Shown piece after piece: positions 7,741 through 16,500 of a stretch of DNA of 51,506 nucleotides (the stretch's first letter is position 1; every line of letters begins with the position of its first letter). The stretch comes from Desulfovibrionaceae bacterium (GTDB lineage Bacteria > Desulfobacterota > Desulfovibrionia > Desulfovibrionales > Desulfovibrionaceae). Position numbers and translations under genes: made by a program. Location of the stretch: positions 1-51,506 of the forward strand of contig JAFGBU010000012.1 of the NCBI GenBank assembly GCA_016932995.1, read 5' to 3'. Below the pieces are notes generated by a model. The model saw only the letters and a list, made by a program, of their open reading frames with translations. It ran no database searches and was not told where the DNA came from.

Positions 7741-8546
7741 CGGTTAAGGTCCCTCCAGGAGTTCAGCCACCCGGCCAGGGTCCTCAGGGATATGAACAGG
7801 CCCTGGGGATCAAAGACCTCGATGGTCACCGTGCGGCCCGGGCTAAGCCGCCCGAGCCAGGCGCGCAAAAGCCCCCGGCCGTCTTGTCCCAGGCCGTCCA
7901 GGGACTGGTGCCGGCCCCTTGGGCCGGGCGAGTAGACGTGGAGCATAGCGACCCGCTCCCAGAGCCCGGGCAGGTCCATGAGCGCCCGCTGTCCGTAGGC
8001 CAGGGCGTGGCCCAGGTCCAGACAGACCCCGAAGCCCGAGTCCAGGACCGCGGGCCAGATCGCGGTCAGGTCGTTGCCCTGGATGTTTTCAAGCAGCACC
8101 GCGGCCGGGTTGATACCGGCCGCGGAAAATCTCCGCGCCAGGCCGGGCACGCTTCCGGCCTCAAGCGGCGGATGCAGAACATAGGCCCAAGGCCGCAAAT
8201 ATGCAACCCGCTCAAGGAGCCCGGAAACGGCCTCCCAGACCGCGTCGACGCCCCTGGTCCAGGGCAGGTCCAGGGGCAGGTGGGCGTGATAGCTCAGGGG
8301 CAGATCGGCCAGGGATCGGGGCAGGTCGTTCTCGTCGTAGGCCAGGCAGGCCTCGGTCTCGAACAGGGCCAGCCCGACCTCGGGGAAGAATTGGGACAGC
8401 CATGCGCAATTATTTCCCACCCTGTCCGGCAGGGTGAACGAGGTCGCGGCGACCCGGAACCGGGTGCCCGGGGGCAAAATGTCCCGGGCCGGCGCGGGGT
8501 TCAGGCCGGGGTCCAAGTCGATGGGGGGGAGCTGCGCTTCGGGCAT
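7737..8546 (-). CDS. cbiR: Cobamide-remodelling phosphodiesterase CbiR (AP endonuclease type 2 / TIM-barrel fold)
   Basis: 269 aa TIM-barrel of the xylose isomerase-like/AP-endonuclease 2 superfamily. Visible signatures are GTRFRVAATSFTLPDRV, GLALFETEACL, LSYHAHLPLDLPW (residues 85-96), VLHPPLEAG, VLLENIQGNDL, GVCLDLGHALAYG and MLHVYSPGP, which resemble the CbiR proteins that hydrolyse the phosphoribosyl bond of cobamides so that the lower ligand can be exchanged. Conserved His, Glu and Asp residues in these strands would bind metal. The ATGA overlap with cobU, whose product acts on the cobinamide downstream of this cleavage, strongly supports the assignment. A Pro-rich N-terminal 25 residues precede the barrel, and the true start may be internal. 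Confidence 0.78.
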   Translation of the reverse strand: MPEAQLPPIDLDPGLNPAPARDILPPGTRFRVAATSFTLPDRVGNNCAWLSQFFPEVGLALFETEACLAYDENDLPRSLADLPLSYHAHLPLDLPWTRGVDAVWEAVSGLLERVAYLRPWAYVLHPPLEAGSVPGLARRFSAAGINPAAVLLENIQGNDLTAIWPAVLDSGFGVCLDLGHALAYGQRALMDLPGLWERVAMLHVYSPGPRGRHQSLDGLGQDGRGLLRAWLGRLSPGRTVTIEVFDPQGLFISLRTLAGWLNSWRDLNR

Positions 8547-8602
8547 GGCGATTGCATGGAGCAGGTGAAGACAAACAGGTGGAAAGTCCCGTGCAGGGGG
8601 AT

Positions 8603-8755
8603 ATGACTATGACCGGTTTGCGTGGCTGTCTGGAGCATTTTTTCAATCCGTTGCACGTGTTCTGCCGCTTGAGGCAGTTCGGTCTGACCACCAGGGCGGC
8701 CAGGCGCGTGTCCCTGGCCTACGAGCGCAGCCTGTTCAGGATGTTCGCGCGCTAG
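8603..8755 (+). CDS. 50-aa uncharacterised basic protein
   Basis: Starts at the ATG 8603 (MTMTGLRGCLEHFFNPLHVF) just after GCAGGGGG; the frame is open from 8552, but the preceding codons look non-coding. It continues CRLRQFGLTTRAARRVSLAYERSLFRMFAR. The amphipathic, Arg-rich helix pair and the phrase HFFNPLHVFCRLR look like a conserved small protein rather than a chance frame, and I have an impression of similar short proteins in Desulfovibrionales that I cannot verify. No domain or function can be named. It is divergent from cbiR (57-base gap), and its last 20 bases overlap the 3' end of the convergent EndoQ-UvrD gene. Confidence 0.55.
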   Translation: MTMTGLRGCLEHFFNPLHVFCRLRQFGLTTRAARRVSLAYERSLFRMFAR

Positions 8756-11700
8756 GCGTGTCCAACAGGCTCAGGCGTTTTTCCTTTTTGACGCTGTGGG
8801 CGGTCATGGCCGTGCGCTTGATGAGCTTTGGCGCAAGCTCCCCCAGAAACCTCGACGGCGGCAGGCGCAGGGTCCGGCCATAGAGCGTCCGCGAGGCCGC
8901 GTGGCTCATGAACAGCATTTGTCTGGCCCGGGTCAGGCCGACGTAGAAGAGTCTTTTTTCCTCGAGCACGGCCGCCTGGCCGGGCACTGATCCCGGGGCC
9001 TTTCCGGTCAGGGTCTCGGCCCCGAAAAAGGGCAGCACTCCGTCCTCCAGGCAGGGCATGAACACGGCCTCGAACTCCAGGCCCTTGGCCGCGTGCAGGC
9101 TCATGATCTGGACCTTTTCCGCGGACCGGCCGATGAGCTCCAGGCCGCTTTGCAGATGCACCCAGTTGAGCAGCCCGGCCCAGCCGCGTTTTTGCTCAAA
9201 GGCCCTTTTCAGCTCCCTGAAGGCCCGGCCCTCCCAGAAGAAGCGGTCAAAGGGCGGGGTCTCCCTGAGGGCCGAGGCCAGGCCCGCGGGCCCGCCGGCC
9301 AGGACCGGCTCGGGGATGTCCGGGCCGTTGTCCTCCTTACCGGGCAGGCCCAGGAACCTGCCCGCGGCGGCGAGTATGGCCGCGGCCCTGGGGTCGTCCC
9401 AGAAGGCCTCGGCCTCGGGCCTTGCGCAGGGCACCCCCTGCCTGGTCAGGGCCTTTTCCAGGATCGCGGTCAGGCCCCTGAAGCGGACCAGCACGGCCAC
9501 GTCGCCCGGGGCCAGGCCGCCGTGGCCCGTGGCGTCGGCCAGGCTGTGGCTGGTGGCCCCGATCAGGGACTTGACGCGCGCGGCGATCCAGGCCGCCTCG
9601 CGCATGGCGTCCGGGGCCTGGAAGAGATGTATCTCGGCCGGGGCGTCGTTTTGGGCCCTCAGCCTGGGCGCGTCCGGGAACAGCCCGCCGGACAGGTCCA
9701 GGATGGCCTGGGCCGAGCGGTAGTTGTCCTCAAGCTCCACGACCTCGATATCCGGCCACCTGCGCTTGAGCGCGGCCCGGGCGTCGCCCAGGGCGCCCCT
9801 GAAGCCGTAGATGGACTGCCTGGGGTCGCCGATGGCGAAGAAGCCCTTGCCGTCGTCCCGGGCCACGCTTGAGACCAGGGCCAGCTGCAGGGCCGAGAGG
9901 TCCTGTATCTCGTCCACCAGGACGTGCGAAAAAGGCGCGGCAAAGCCGTTTGAGGCGATCTGTTCGAGCATGAAGGCCAACAGGTCGTCGTAGTCGGCCA
10001 GGTTCCAGCTGCTCTTGTGCCCGGAGTAGTTTGCGGCCGCCGCGGCCAGGTCCGGGTCCTGGGGCCGCATGGTCTGCCTGGCCAGGCACAGGGCCTCCCA
10101 GGCCGCCTTGAGCCCGGACTTGGGCAGCTTGGGGTTGGCCTCGGCAAAGACCCTCTTGGCCGACTCCTCGTCAAGAACCACCGGGGGCTCGCCCTGGACG
10201 TGGCTCCAGTAGTCGAATGCCAGGGCGTGCAGGGTCCCGGCCTGGGGCGGGGAGATGTCCGGGCCCAGCCGGGCCCGGAGCCGGTCCCTGAGCTCCTGGG
10301 CCGCCCGGCGGGTGAAGGTGACCACGAGAATCTTCTTGGGATCGACCCCCTGGCCGAGGAGCCTCTCCACCCGGCCGGCCAAGGTCTGGGTCTTGCCCGT
10401 GCCCGGCCCGGCGACCACCAGGACCGGGTTCGGCCCGGCGAGCACGGCCCTTTCCTGGGCCGGGTTGTGCACAAGGGCCGAAGGGGCCGTTTCCCGGGCC
10501 CTGGGGGCCTGGTCCGGGACCGGCCCGGCCAAAGGCTCGGCCCGCGCGGCCGGGGCGATCAGGAGCCCGCCCCTGGTCATCTCGGCCCGCTCCTTGTCCG
10601 TGAACACGGAGATCACCCCGTATTGGCCGTCGAACCCCGGGGTGCGCAGGACCCGGCCCTCGCGCATGCGCCCGACGCCCTCGGCCAGGGGGCGGGAGTA
10701 CTTGGCGATGTCCTCGGCCGGGACGATCTGGAGCACGTCCAGCTCCGGGCCCAGGTCCGCGGTGATCCTGTTGTACAGGGCAAGGACCTTCTTGGTCCCC
10801 GGGCCCGCGCCCAGGACCTCGGCGATCAGCTCCTTGAGCGGGATGAGCGAGGCGAACCCGGGCCGGTTCGGGGGCCGGACCGGCTCCTCGCGGTCGGCCA
10901 GCTCCAGGATGCGCGAGAGCACGCCCATGGTCACCGGCCGGCCGCAGACCGGGCATATCCCGCCCCTGGCCCTTGATTCCTGGGGGTCCATGACCACCCC
11001 GCACTTGCGGTGCCCGTCCAGGTGGTACTTGCCCTCCTCGGGGAAGAACTCGATCGTGCCCAGGAAGCTCTGGCCCAGGCCCTCGCCGCGCAGGGCGCGG
11101 TACATGCCCTCGTAGGACAATTCGCCCCTGAACACGTTGGCCTCGCGGCAGAGCTTCTCCCCGGAGTGGGCGTCGGAGTTGGACACCAGGCGCATCCTGT
11201 CCAGGGCGCTCCACAGCCAGTTCATCTTGGGGTCCGAGGACAGGCCGGTCTCCATGGCGAATATCTCGCCCGACAGGTCGCCGAAGCACTCCTCCAGGGA
11301 GTCGAACCCGGACTTGGCCCCGAACAGCGAGAACCACGGGGTCCAGATGTGGGCCGGGATCAGGAAGGCCAGGGCGTGGGTCTCGAGGACCAGCTCCAAA
11401 AGGTCGCGGCTGTCCAGGCCCAGGATGGGCCGGCCGTCGCTCTCCAGGTTGCCGACCATGGCCAGCTTCTGGTTGAAGGCGCGCACCGCGTCCAGGTCGG
11501 GCATGTACACCAGGTTGTGGACCTTGCGGACCTTGCCCGCCTTTTTGTAGATCGAGCTTATCTCGGTCTGGAGCATGAACCTGGTCCGGCCGGGCAGGGG
11601 CCCGCCGCGCTCCGGCAGCTCGCGCTCCAGCCCGGCCTCGTCCCGGAGTCTGAACAGCCCGGACCCGTCGTCCTCGAGAGCGGTCTCGATCTCCTCCAGC

Positions 11701-11852
11701 CAGCCGGGGTGGGTGAAGTCTCCGGTGCCCACGACCTGCACGCCCTTGACCCGGGCCCAGGCGGCCAGGTTCCTCACGGTCAGGGCCTTGCTGGTCGCCC
11801 TGGAAAAGCGCGAGTGGACGTGCAGATCAGCGGTGTACTTCTCCATGGACAT
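8736..11852 (-). CDS. EndoQ-like PHP nuclease fused to a UvrD/Rep-type helicase
   Basis: 1038 aa from the ATG at 11852 (MSMEKYTADLHVHSRFS); 11846 is an alternative start and neither has a strong ribosome site. Residues 1-430 are a PHP nuclease of EndoQ type, with DLHVHSRFSRATS, VVGTGDFTHPGWLEEIE, SNSDAHSGEKL and a Cys cluster (C284, C300, C303) expected to bind zinc. EndoQ cuts 5' of deaminated or abasic sites in DNA. Residues 460-1030 are a superfamily 1A helicase: Walker A GPGTGKT (482-488), FTRRAAQEL, VDEIQD (646-651), GDPRQSIYGFRGA (675-687), MSLHAAKGLEFEAVFMP and RLFYVGLTRARQ. The fusion suggests incision and unwinding of damaged DNA by one polypeptide. It is divergent from the MarR gene by 90 bases. 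Confidence 0.88.
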   Translation of the reverse strand: MSMEKYTADLHVHSRFSRATSKALTVRNLAAWARVKGVQVVGTGDFTHPGWLEEIETALEDDGSGLFRLRDEAGLERELPERGGPLPGRTRFMLQTEISSIYKKAGKVRKVHNLVYMPDLDAVRAFNQKLAMVGNLESDGRPILGLDSRDLLELVLETHALAFLIPAHIWTPWFSLFGAKSGFDSLEECFGDLSGEIFAMETGLSSDPKMNWLWSALDRMRLVSNSDAHSGEKLCREANVFRGELSYEGMYRALRGEGLGQSFLGTIEFFPEEGKYHLDGHRKCGVVMDPQESRARGGICPVCGRPVTMGVLSRILELADREEPVRPPNRPGFASLIPLKELIAEVLGAGPGTKKVLALYNRITADLGPELDVLQIVPAEDIAKYSRPLAEGVGRMREGRVLRTPGFDGQYGVISVFTDKERAEMTRGGLLIAPAARAEPLAGPVPDQAPRARETAPSALVHNPAQERAVLAGPNPVLVVAGPGTGKTQTLAGRVERLLGQGVDPKKILVVTFTRRAAQELRDRLRARLGPDISPPQAGTLHALAFDYWSHVQGEPPVVLDEESAKRVFAEANPKLPKSGLKAAWEALCLARQTMRPQDPDLAAAAANYSGHKSSWNLADYDDLLAFMLEQIASNGFAAPFSHVLVDEIQDLSALQLALVSSVARDDGKGFFAIGDPRQSIYGFRGALGDARAALKRRWPDIEVVELEDNYRSAQAILDLSGGLFPDAPRLRAQNDAPAEIHLFQAPDAMREAAWIAARVKSLIGATSHSLADATGHGGLAPGDVAVLVRFRGLTAILEKALTRQGVPCARPEAEAFWDDPRAAAILAAAGRFLGLPGKEDNGPDIPEPVLAGGPAGLASALRETPPFDRFFWEGRAFRELKRAFEQKRGWAGLLNWVHLQSGLELIGRSAEKVQIMSLHAAKGLEFEAVFMPCLEDGVLPFFGAETLTGKAPGSVPGQAAVLEEKRLFYVGLTRARQMLFMSHAASRTLYGRTLRLPPSRFLGELAPKLIKRTAMTAHSVKKEKRLSLLDTPSARTS

Positions 11853-11906
11853 GGTTCTAGACGCATGCGCACCCGAATGCAAGCCGGCCAAGCGCGCCCT
11901 TGGACC

Positions 11907-11936
11907 TTGACTCGGGCAACGGTTGAATATACAACC
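11907..11936 (+). promoter_or_regulatory. Promoter with overlapping MarR-type operator
   Basis: The sequence GGTTGAATATACAACC (11921-11936) is a near-perfect 16-bp palindrome (14 of 16 positions symmetrical) with the TTG-N6-CAA layout of MarR-family operators. It begins 22 bases before the marR start. A TTGACT box (11907-11912) and TATACA (11928-11933) form a plausible sigma-70 promoter with a short 15-base spacer, so the -10 box lies inside the palindrome. Binding by the downstream MarR protein would block its own promoter and could also affect the divergent EndoQ-UvrD gene. The promoter boxes are less certain than the palindrome. Confidence 0.6.
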
Positions 11937-11942
11937 ATATCC

Positions 11943-12392
11943 ATGACAGGCCGAGACGATCCCCTGGAGGAGTCCCTGGGCCGGGACGTGGTCCGCCTGG
12001 CCAGGGCCCTGATGAGGCGCTTCAACCGCAGGCTGGCCGCCGCCGGCGCGCCCGTGACCGGAGAGCAGTGCGCGGTCCTGTTCTGCCTGTTCGCCGAGGA
12101 CGGCCTGACCCAGAGCGAGCTCTGCCGACGCCTGGTCCAGGACAAGACCGGGGTCAGCAGGCTCGTGGACGGGCTGGAGAGGCGGGGCCTGGCGATCCGG
12201 GTCAGGGACCGGGCCGACCGGCGGCACAAGCGCGTCCACCTGACCGGGGCGGGCAGGGCCCTGTGGGCCGAGGCCGAGGGCCTGGCCCGCGAGGTCCTGG
12301 AGGAGTCCCAGCGCGGCCTCGGCGTCCGGGAGCTTGAGCAGTGCCAGGACCTGCTCAGGCGGGTGTTCGCCAATCTGGAGGCTGCGGGCTGA
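11943..12392 (+). CDS. MarR-family transcriptional regulator
   Basis: 149 aa, starting at the ATG 11943 right after the operator. A helical dimerisation N-terminus leads into the winged helix: VTGEQCAVLFCLFAEDGLTQ, then SELCRRLVQDKTGVSRLVDGLERRGLAIR (recognition helix) and the wing DRADRRHKRVHLTGAGRAL, whose DxRxxRV pattern is typical of MarR proteins. These repressors release DNA on binding phenolic or lipophilic ligands or on oxidation. The following RND efflux genes are the likely target, with autoregulation through the palindrome at 11921-11936. Cys residues in the N-terminal part (C42 region and C62 region) could allow redox sensing, but this is speculative. Confidence 0.9.
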   Translation: MTGRDDPLEESLGRDVVRLARALMRRFNRRLAAAGAPVTGEQCAVLFCLFAEDGLTQSELCRRLVQDKTGVSRLVDGLERRGLAIRVRDRADRRHKRVHLTGAGRALWAEAEGLAREVLEESQRGLGVRELEQCQDLLRRVFANLEAAG

Positions 12393-12484
12393 GCCTTGAT
12401 TTGACATCCCTCGGGAAAAAAGACAGGCAGGGCCGTATACCGGAGATCATGGACCTGGGCCCCGCGGGCCTGCGGAAGACGAGT

Positions 12485-13552
12485 ATGCCGAAATTCAGAG
12501 CGTTTGTTTTTTTGTTGATCCTTGTCGCGGCCTTGGGCCTTCCGGCCTTGGCCCAGCAGCAGGGCCCCCCGGTCCCGGTGGTCACGGCCAAGGTCGAGTC
12601 CGGCGAGGTCGCGGCCCAGTCCGAGTACGTGGGCACCGTGTACTTCACGGAGATGGCCGACGTGGCCTCGGAGGTCGACGGCAAGATCGTGGAGGCGGCG
12701 GTTGAGGACGGCCAGACGGTCGCCGAGGGCGACGTCCTGGTCAGGCTGTCCACGGACATCCTGGAGAAGGAGGTCCTTGCGGCCAGGGCCAGGCTGAACA
12801 AGGCCAAGTCCGAGCACGAGCTGGCCAGGCTGAACGACAAGAGGGTCAAGCAGCTCTTTCAGAGCGAGTCCGTGGCCGAGGGCGAGTACGACGCCAAGAG
12901 GCTGGGCGCCAGGGGCGCGGAAAGCGGCATGGCCGAGGCCGCGGCCGAGCTCAGGCGCCTGGAGATCGAATTGGACAAGAAGACCATCCGCGCCCCGTTC
13001 AACGGGGTGGTGACCAAGCGCGACGTGTACAGGGGCGAGTGGATATCCAAGGGCCAGGCCGTGGCCACCGTGGCCCGGGCCGGGGAGTACGACGTGGTGG
13101 CCAACGTGCCCGAGCGCGTGGCCCGCGTGGTCAGGCCGGGCCTGGAGGTCGAGGTCAAGGCCGGGGGCCGCAGCCTTACGGGCAAGGTCTTCGCCGTGGT
13201 CCCCAGGGGCGAGGTGGCCACGCGCACCTTTCCGGTCAAGATAAGGGTCCTGGACCAGGGATTTCTGGCCGAGGGCATGGAGGCCCTGGTCCGGCTGCCG
13301 TACGAATCCGCAAGCCGAACCCTGGTGCTGCCCAGGGACGCGATCATCTCGGTCGGGGGCCAATTGTCCGTCTGGGTGGTCAGGGACGGCAAGGCCCAGC
13401 CCGTGCCGGTCAGGGTCGTGGGCTACCGGGGGCTTGGCGCGGGCGTTCAGGCCGAGGACCTGGCCCCGGGCATGGAGGTGGTGGTCAAGGGCAACGAGAG
13501 GCTCAGGCCCGGCCAGGCCGTGGCCCGGGCCAAGGACGGCCAGGGCTCCTGA
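12485..13552 (+). CDS. RND efflux periplasmic adaptor (membrane fusion protein)
   Basis: 355 aa from ATG 12485. A Sec signal spans residues 1-23 (MPKFRAFVFLLILVAALGLP then ALA before QQQ). The lipoyl half-motif EVDGKIVEAAVEDGQTVAEG, a short helical hairpin, TIRAPFNGVVTKRDVYRGEW closing the lipoyl domain, then the beta-barrel and membrane-proximal domains (GMEVVVKGNERLRPGQAV) follow in the usual order. The protein bridges the inner-membrane pump to an outer-membrane channel, which is not encoded here. The hairpin is short compared with AcrA. The signal has no lipobox, so the protein is probably not lipidated. It is 92 bases after marR and 35 bases before the pump gene; the three form one unit. 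Confidence 0.92.
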   Translation: MPKFRAFVFLLILVAALGLPALAQQQGPPVPVVTAKVESGEVAAQSEYVGTVYFTEMADVASEVDGKIVEAAVEDGQTVAEGDVLVRLSTDILEKEVLAARARLNKAKSEHELARLNDKRVKQLFQSESVAEGEYDAKRLGARGAESGMAEAAAELRRLEIELDKKTIRAPFNGVVTKRDVYRGEWISKGQAVATVARAGEYDVVANVPERVARVVRPGLEVEVKAGGRSLTGKVFAVVPRGEVATRTFPVKIRVLDQGFLAEGMEALVRLPYESASRTLVLPRDAIISVGGQLSVWVVRDGKAQPVPVRVVGYRGLGAGVQAEDLAPGMEVVVKGNERLRPGQAVARAKDGQGS

Positions 13553-13587
13553 GCCGGACGGCCCGGCGAGCCCCAAGGACGAGTCCC

Positions 13588-16500
13588 ATGGATCCGGTCA
13601 AGTTCTCCATAAACAATCCGGTCACGGTCCTGGTCGGGGTCATATTGGTGGTCCTGTTCGGGTTCATCGCCGTGGGCAGCCTCCCCTACCAGCTCTCGCC
13701 CTCGGTCACCGAGCCCGAGATCACCGTGACCACCAGGTGGACCGGGGCCACGCCCTACGAGATCGAGCGCGACGTCATCGAGGAGCAGGAAAAGGTCCTC
13801 AAGGGCGTGCCCGGGCTCATCGAGCTGGAGAGCGAGTGCTTCAACGGCGAGGGCCGCATCACCCTGCGCTTCAGCATCGGCACGGACGTGGACAACGCCC
13901 TGCTTCGGGTCTCCAACAAGCTGAACGAGGTCCCCGAGTATCCCGAGGGCATGGACCAGCCCATCATCTCGGCCACGGGCTCGGCCACCTCCCCGGTCAT
14001 CTGGACCATCGTCCAGACCCTGCCCGGGAACAAGGAGCCGGTCGAGCACTTCCGCACCTATATCGAGGACGAGGTCCGCCAGTACCTGGACCGCGTGCCC
14101 GGGGTGGCCGACCTGTTCATCGGCGGGGGCACGGAGACCGAGATGCACGTGATCGTGGACCCGGAGAAGCTGGCCGCCTACGGGCTGACCATAGTCTCGC
14201 TCATGGACGCCCTAAAGGCCGAGAACGTCAGCGTCTCGGCCGGGAACATGGGCGTGGGCAGGCGGGACTACCGCATCCGGACCCCGGCCGAGTTCCATTC
14301 GCCCGAGGAGATAGAGGACATGGTCATCTCCTCGTCCGGCGAGTACCGGGTCAGGCTCCGCGACGTGGGCCGGGCCGAGCTGGGCCACGAGAAGCGCAGC
14401 GTGGCCATGCTCCACAACGGCGTCCCGGGCATGGTCATAGGGGTCAAGCCAGAGCCCGGGGCCAACGTCCTGACCCTCACGGACCGGGTCCAGGAGGTCG
14501 TGGACCAGCTCAACGCCGGCAAGCTCAAGGAAAAGGGCCTCAAGCTCTACTGGGCCCACGACCAGCGCCCGTACATCAACGGGGCCATAGACCTGGTCAA
14601 GGAGAACATCCTCATCGGCGGCTTTCTGGCCGTGATCGTGCTCTTCGCCTTTTTGCAGAGCGTGTCCTCCACGCTGATCGTGGCCCTGGCCATCCCGGTC
14701 TCGGTCATCGGCTCGTTCATCATCTTCGGCGCGGCCGGCCGGACCCTGAACGTGGTCAGCATGGCCGGGATATCCTTTGCCGTGGGCATGCTCGTGGACA
14801 ACGCCATCGTGGTCCTGGAGAACATCGACCGCCACCGGCGCATGGGCAAGACGCCCTTTCTCTCGGCCTATGACGGCACCCGCGAGGTCTGGGGCGCGGT
14901 CGTGGCCTCGACCCTGACCACGGTGGCCGTGTTCCTGCCCGTGGTCTTCATCCAGGAGGAGGCCGGGCAGCTGTTCAAGGACATCGCCATCGCGGTCACC
15001 TGCGCCATCATCCTCTCCCTGTTCGTCTCGGTCCTGCTCATCCCCATGCTCGCCAACCAGCTCTTTTCCCTGTCCCTGCGCAGGGCCGGCAGGGCCCAGG
15101 GCCTGGCCGCGGCCCTCGGAAACCACGCCCAGAACGCCCTGGACCTGGCCAAGAACGCGGTCAAGGACACCGGCCTGGGGCGCCTGTTCAAGAACGCCTC
15201 CAAGAACGGCCTGAGCCTCAGGGACAACCCCCTGACCCGCTTCGGGGCCAGGGCCGCGGACCGGATCATGGGCCTTCTCGACCTGGCCATCAGGGACTGG
15301 AAGACCAGGCTGGCCACGGTGGCCGGCCTGACCCTGGCCTCCCTGCTCATGGTCTGGGCCTTCTTCCCCAAGATGGAGTACCTGCCCCAGGGCAACCGCA
15401 ACCTGGTCATCAGCATCCTGATCCCGCCCCCGGGCCTGTCCTACGAGGAGAACAGGGCCATAGGCCAGTACATCTACGACCAGGCCGCCCCGCACTTCGA
15501 CAAGGACGTGGGAGGGGTGCCCGGGATCAAGGAGATGTTCTTCGTGGCCGCGCCGACCATAAATCTGTTCGGGGCCGTGTCCGACCACGAGGACCGGGCC
15601 GGGGAGCTGGTGCCCTTTTTCAACTCCATCATGCACTCCATCCCGGGCATGTACGGGGTCAGCATGCAGGCCTCGATATTCGAGCAGGGCATAGGCAAGG
15701 GCCGGATCGTGGCCCTGGACGTGAGCGGCCCGGAGATGGAACGGCTCATCGCCGCGGCCGGGACCATGTACGGGATCATCAGCCAGAAGATCCCGGGCAG
15801 CCAGATCAGGCCCCTGCCCTCCCTGGAGCTGCTCTACCCCGAGATCCGCTTCCACCCCCTGCGCGACCGGGTCCGGGCCGCGGGCATGAGCGCCAACGAC
15901 CTGGCCCTGGCCGTGGACGTGATCATGGACGGCCGCCAGATCGGCGACTACAAGGAGGAGGGCAGGAAGAAGATCGACCTGGTGCTCAAGTCCGCGGAGC
16001 AGGCCATCGACACCCCGGAGGTTTTGTACGGCTCCCTGGTGGCCACGCCCAAGGGCTGGGCCGTGCCCCTGCAGTCCCTGGCCGAGATGGAGCGGACCTA
16101 CGGCATAAGCCAGATCCGGCACCTGGAGCGCCAGCGGACCATCACCCTCCAGGTCACCCCGCCCCTGGACGTGCCCCTGCAGCAGGCCATGGAGACCATC
16201 GAGAGCCAGGTCCTGCCCGCGGTCAAGGCCATGGGCCTGCTCAAGGGCGTGGACGTGCGCATGAGCGGGGCCGCGGACAAGCTCACCGTGACCAGGCAGG
16301 CCATGCAGTGGAACTTCCTGCTGGCCGTGGTCATCACCTACCTGCTCATGTCCGCGCTGTTCGGCAATTTTATGTACCCCTTGATCATCATGTTCACCGT
16401 GCCCCTGGCCTGGGCCGGCGGGTTTCTGGGGCTCAAGCTGGAGAACTGGCTCATCGCGCCCCAGGCCCTGGACGTGCTGACCATGCTCGGGTTCGTCATC

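Noticed and set aside
11853-12407. N-terminal extension of the EndoQ-UvrD frame
   Set aside because: It would cover the MarR gene in antisense; the PHP domain starts at MEKYTADLHVHS.
13434-14873. A 479-codon + strand frame offset from the RND adaptor and pump genes
   Set aside because: Arg/Gly/Pro-rich out-of-frame reading of both real genes; no motif.
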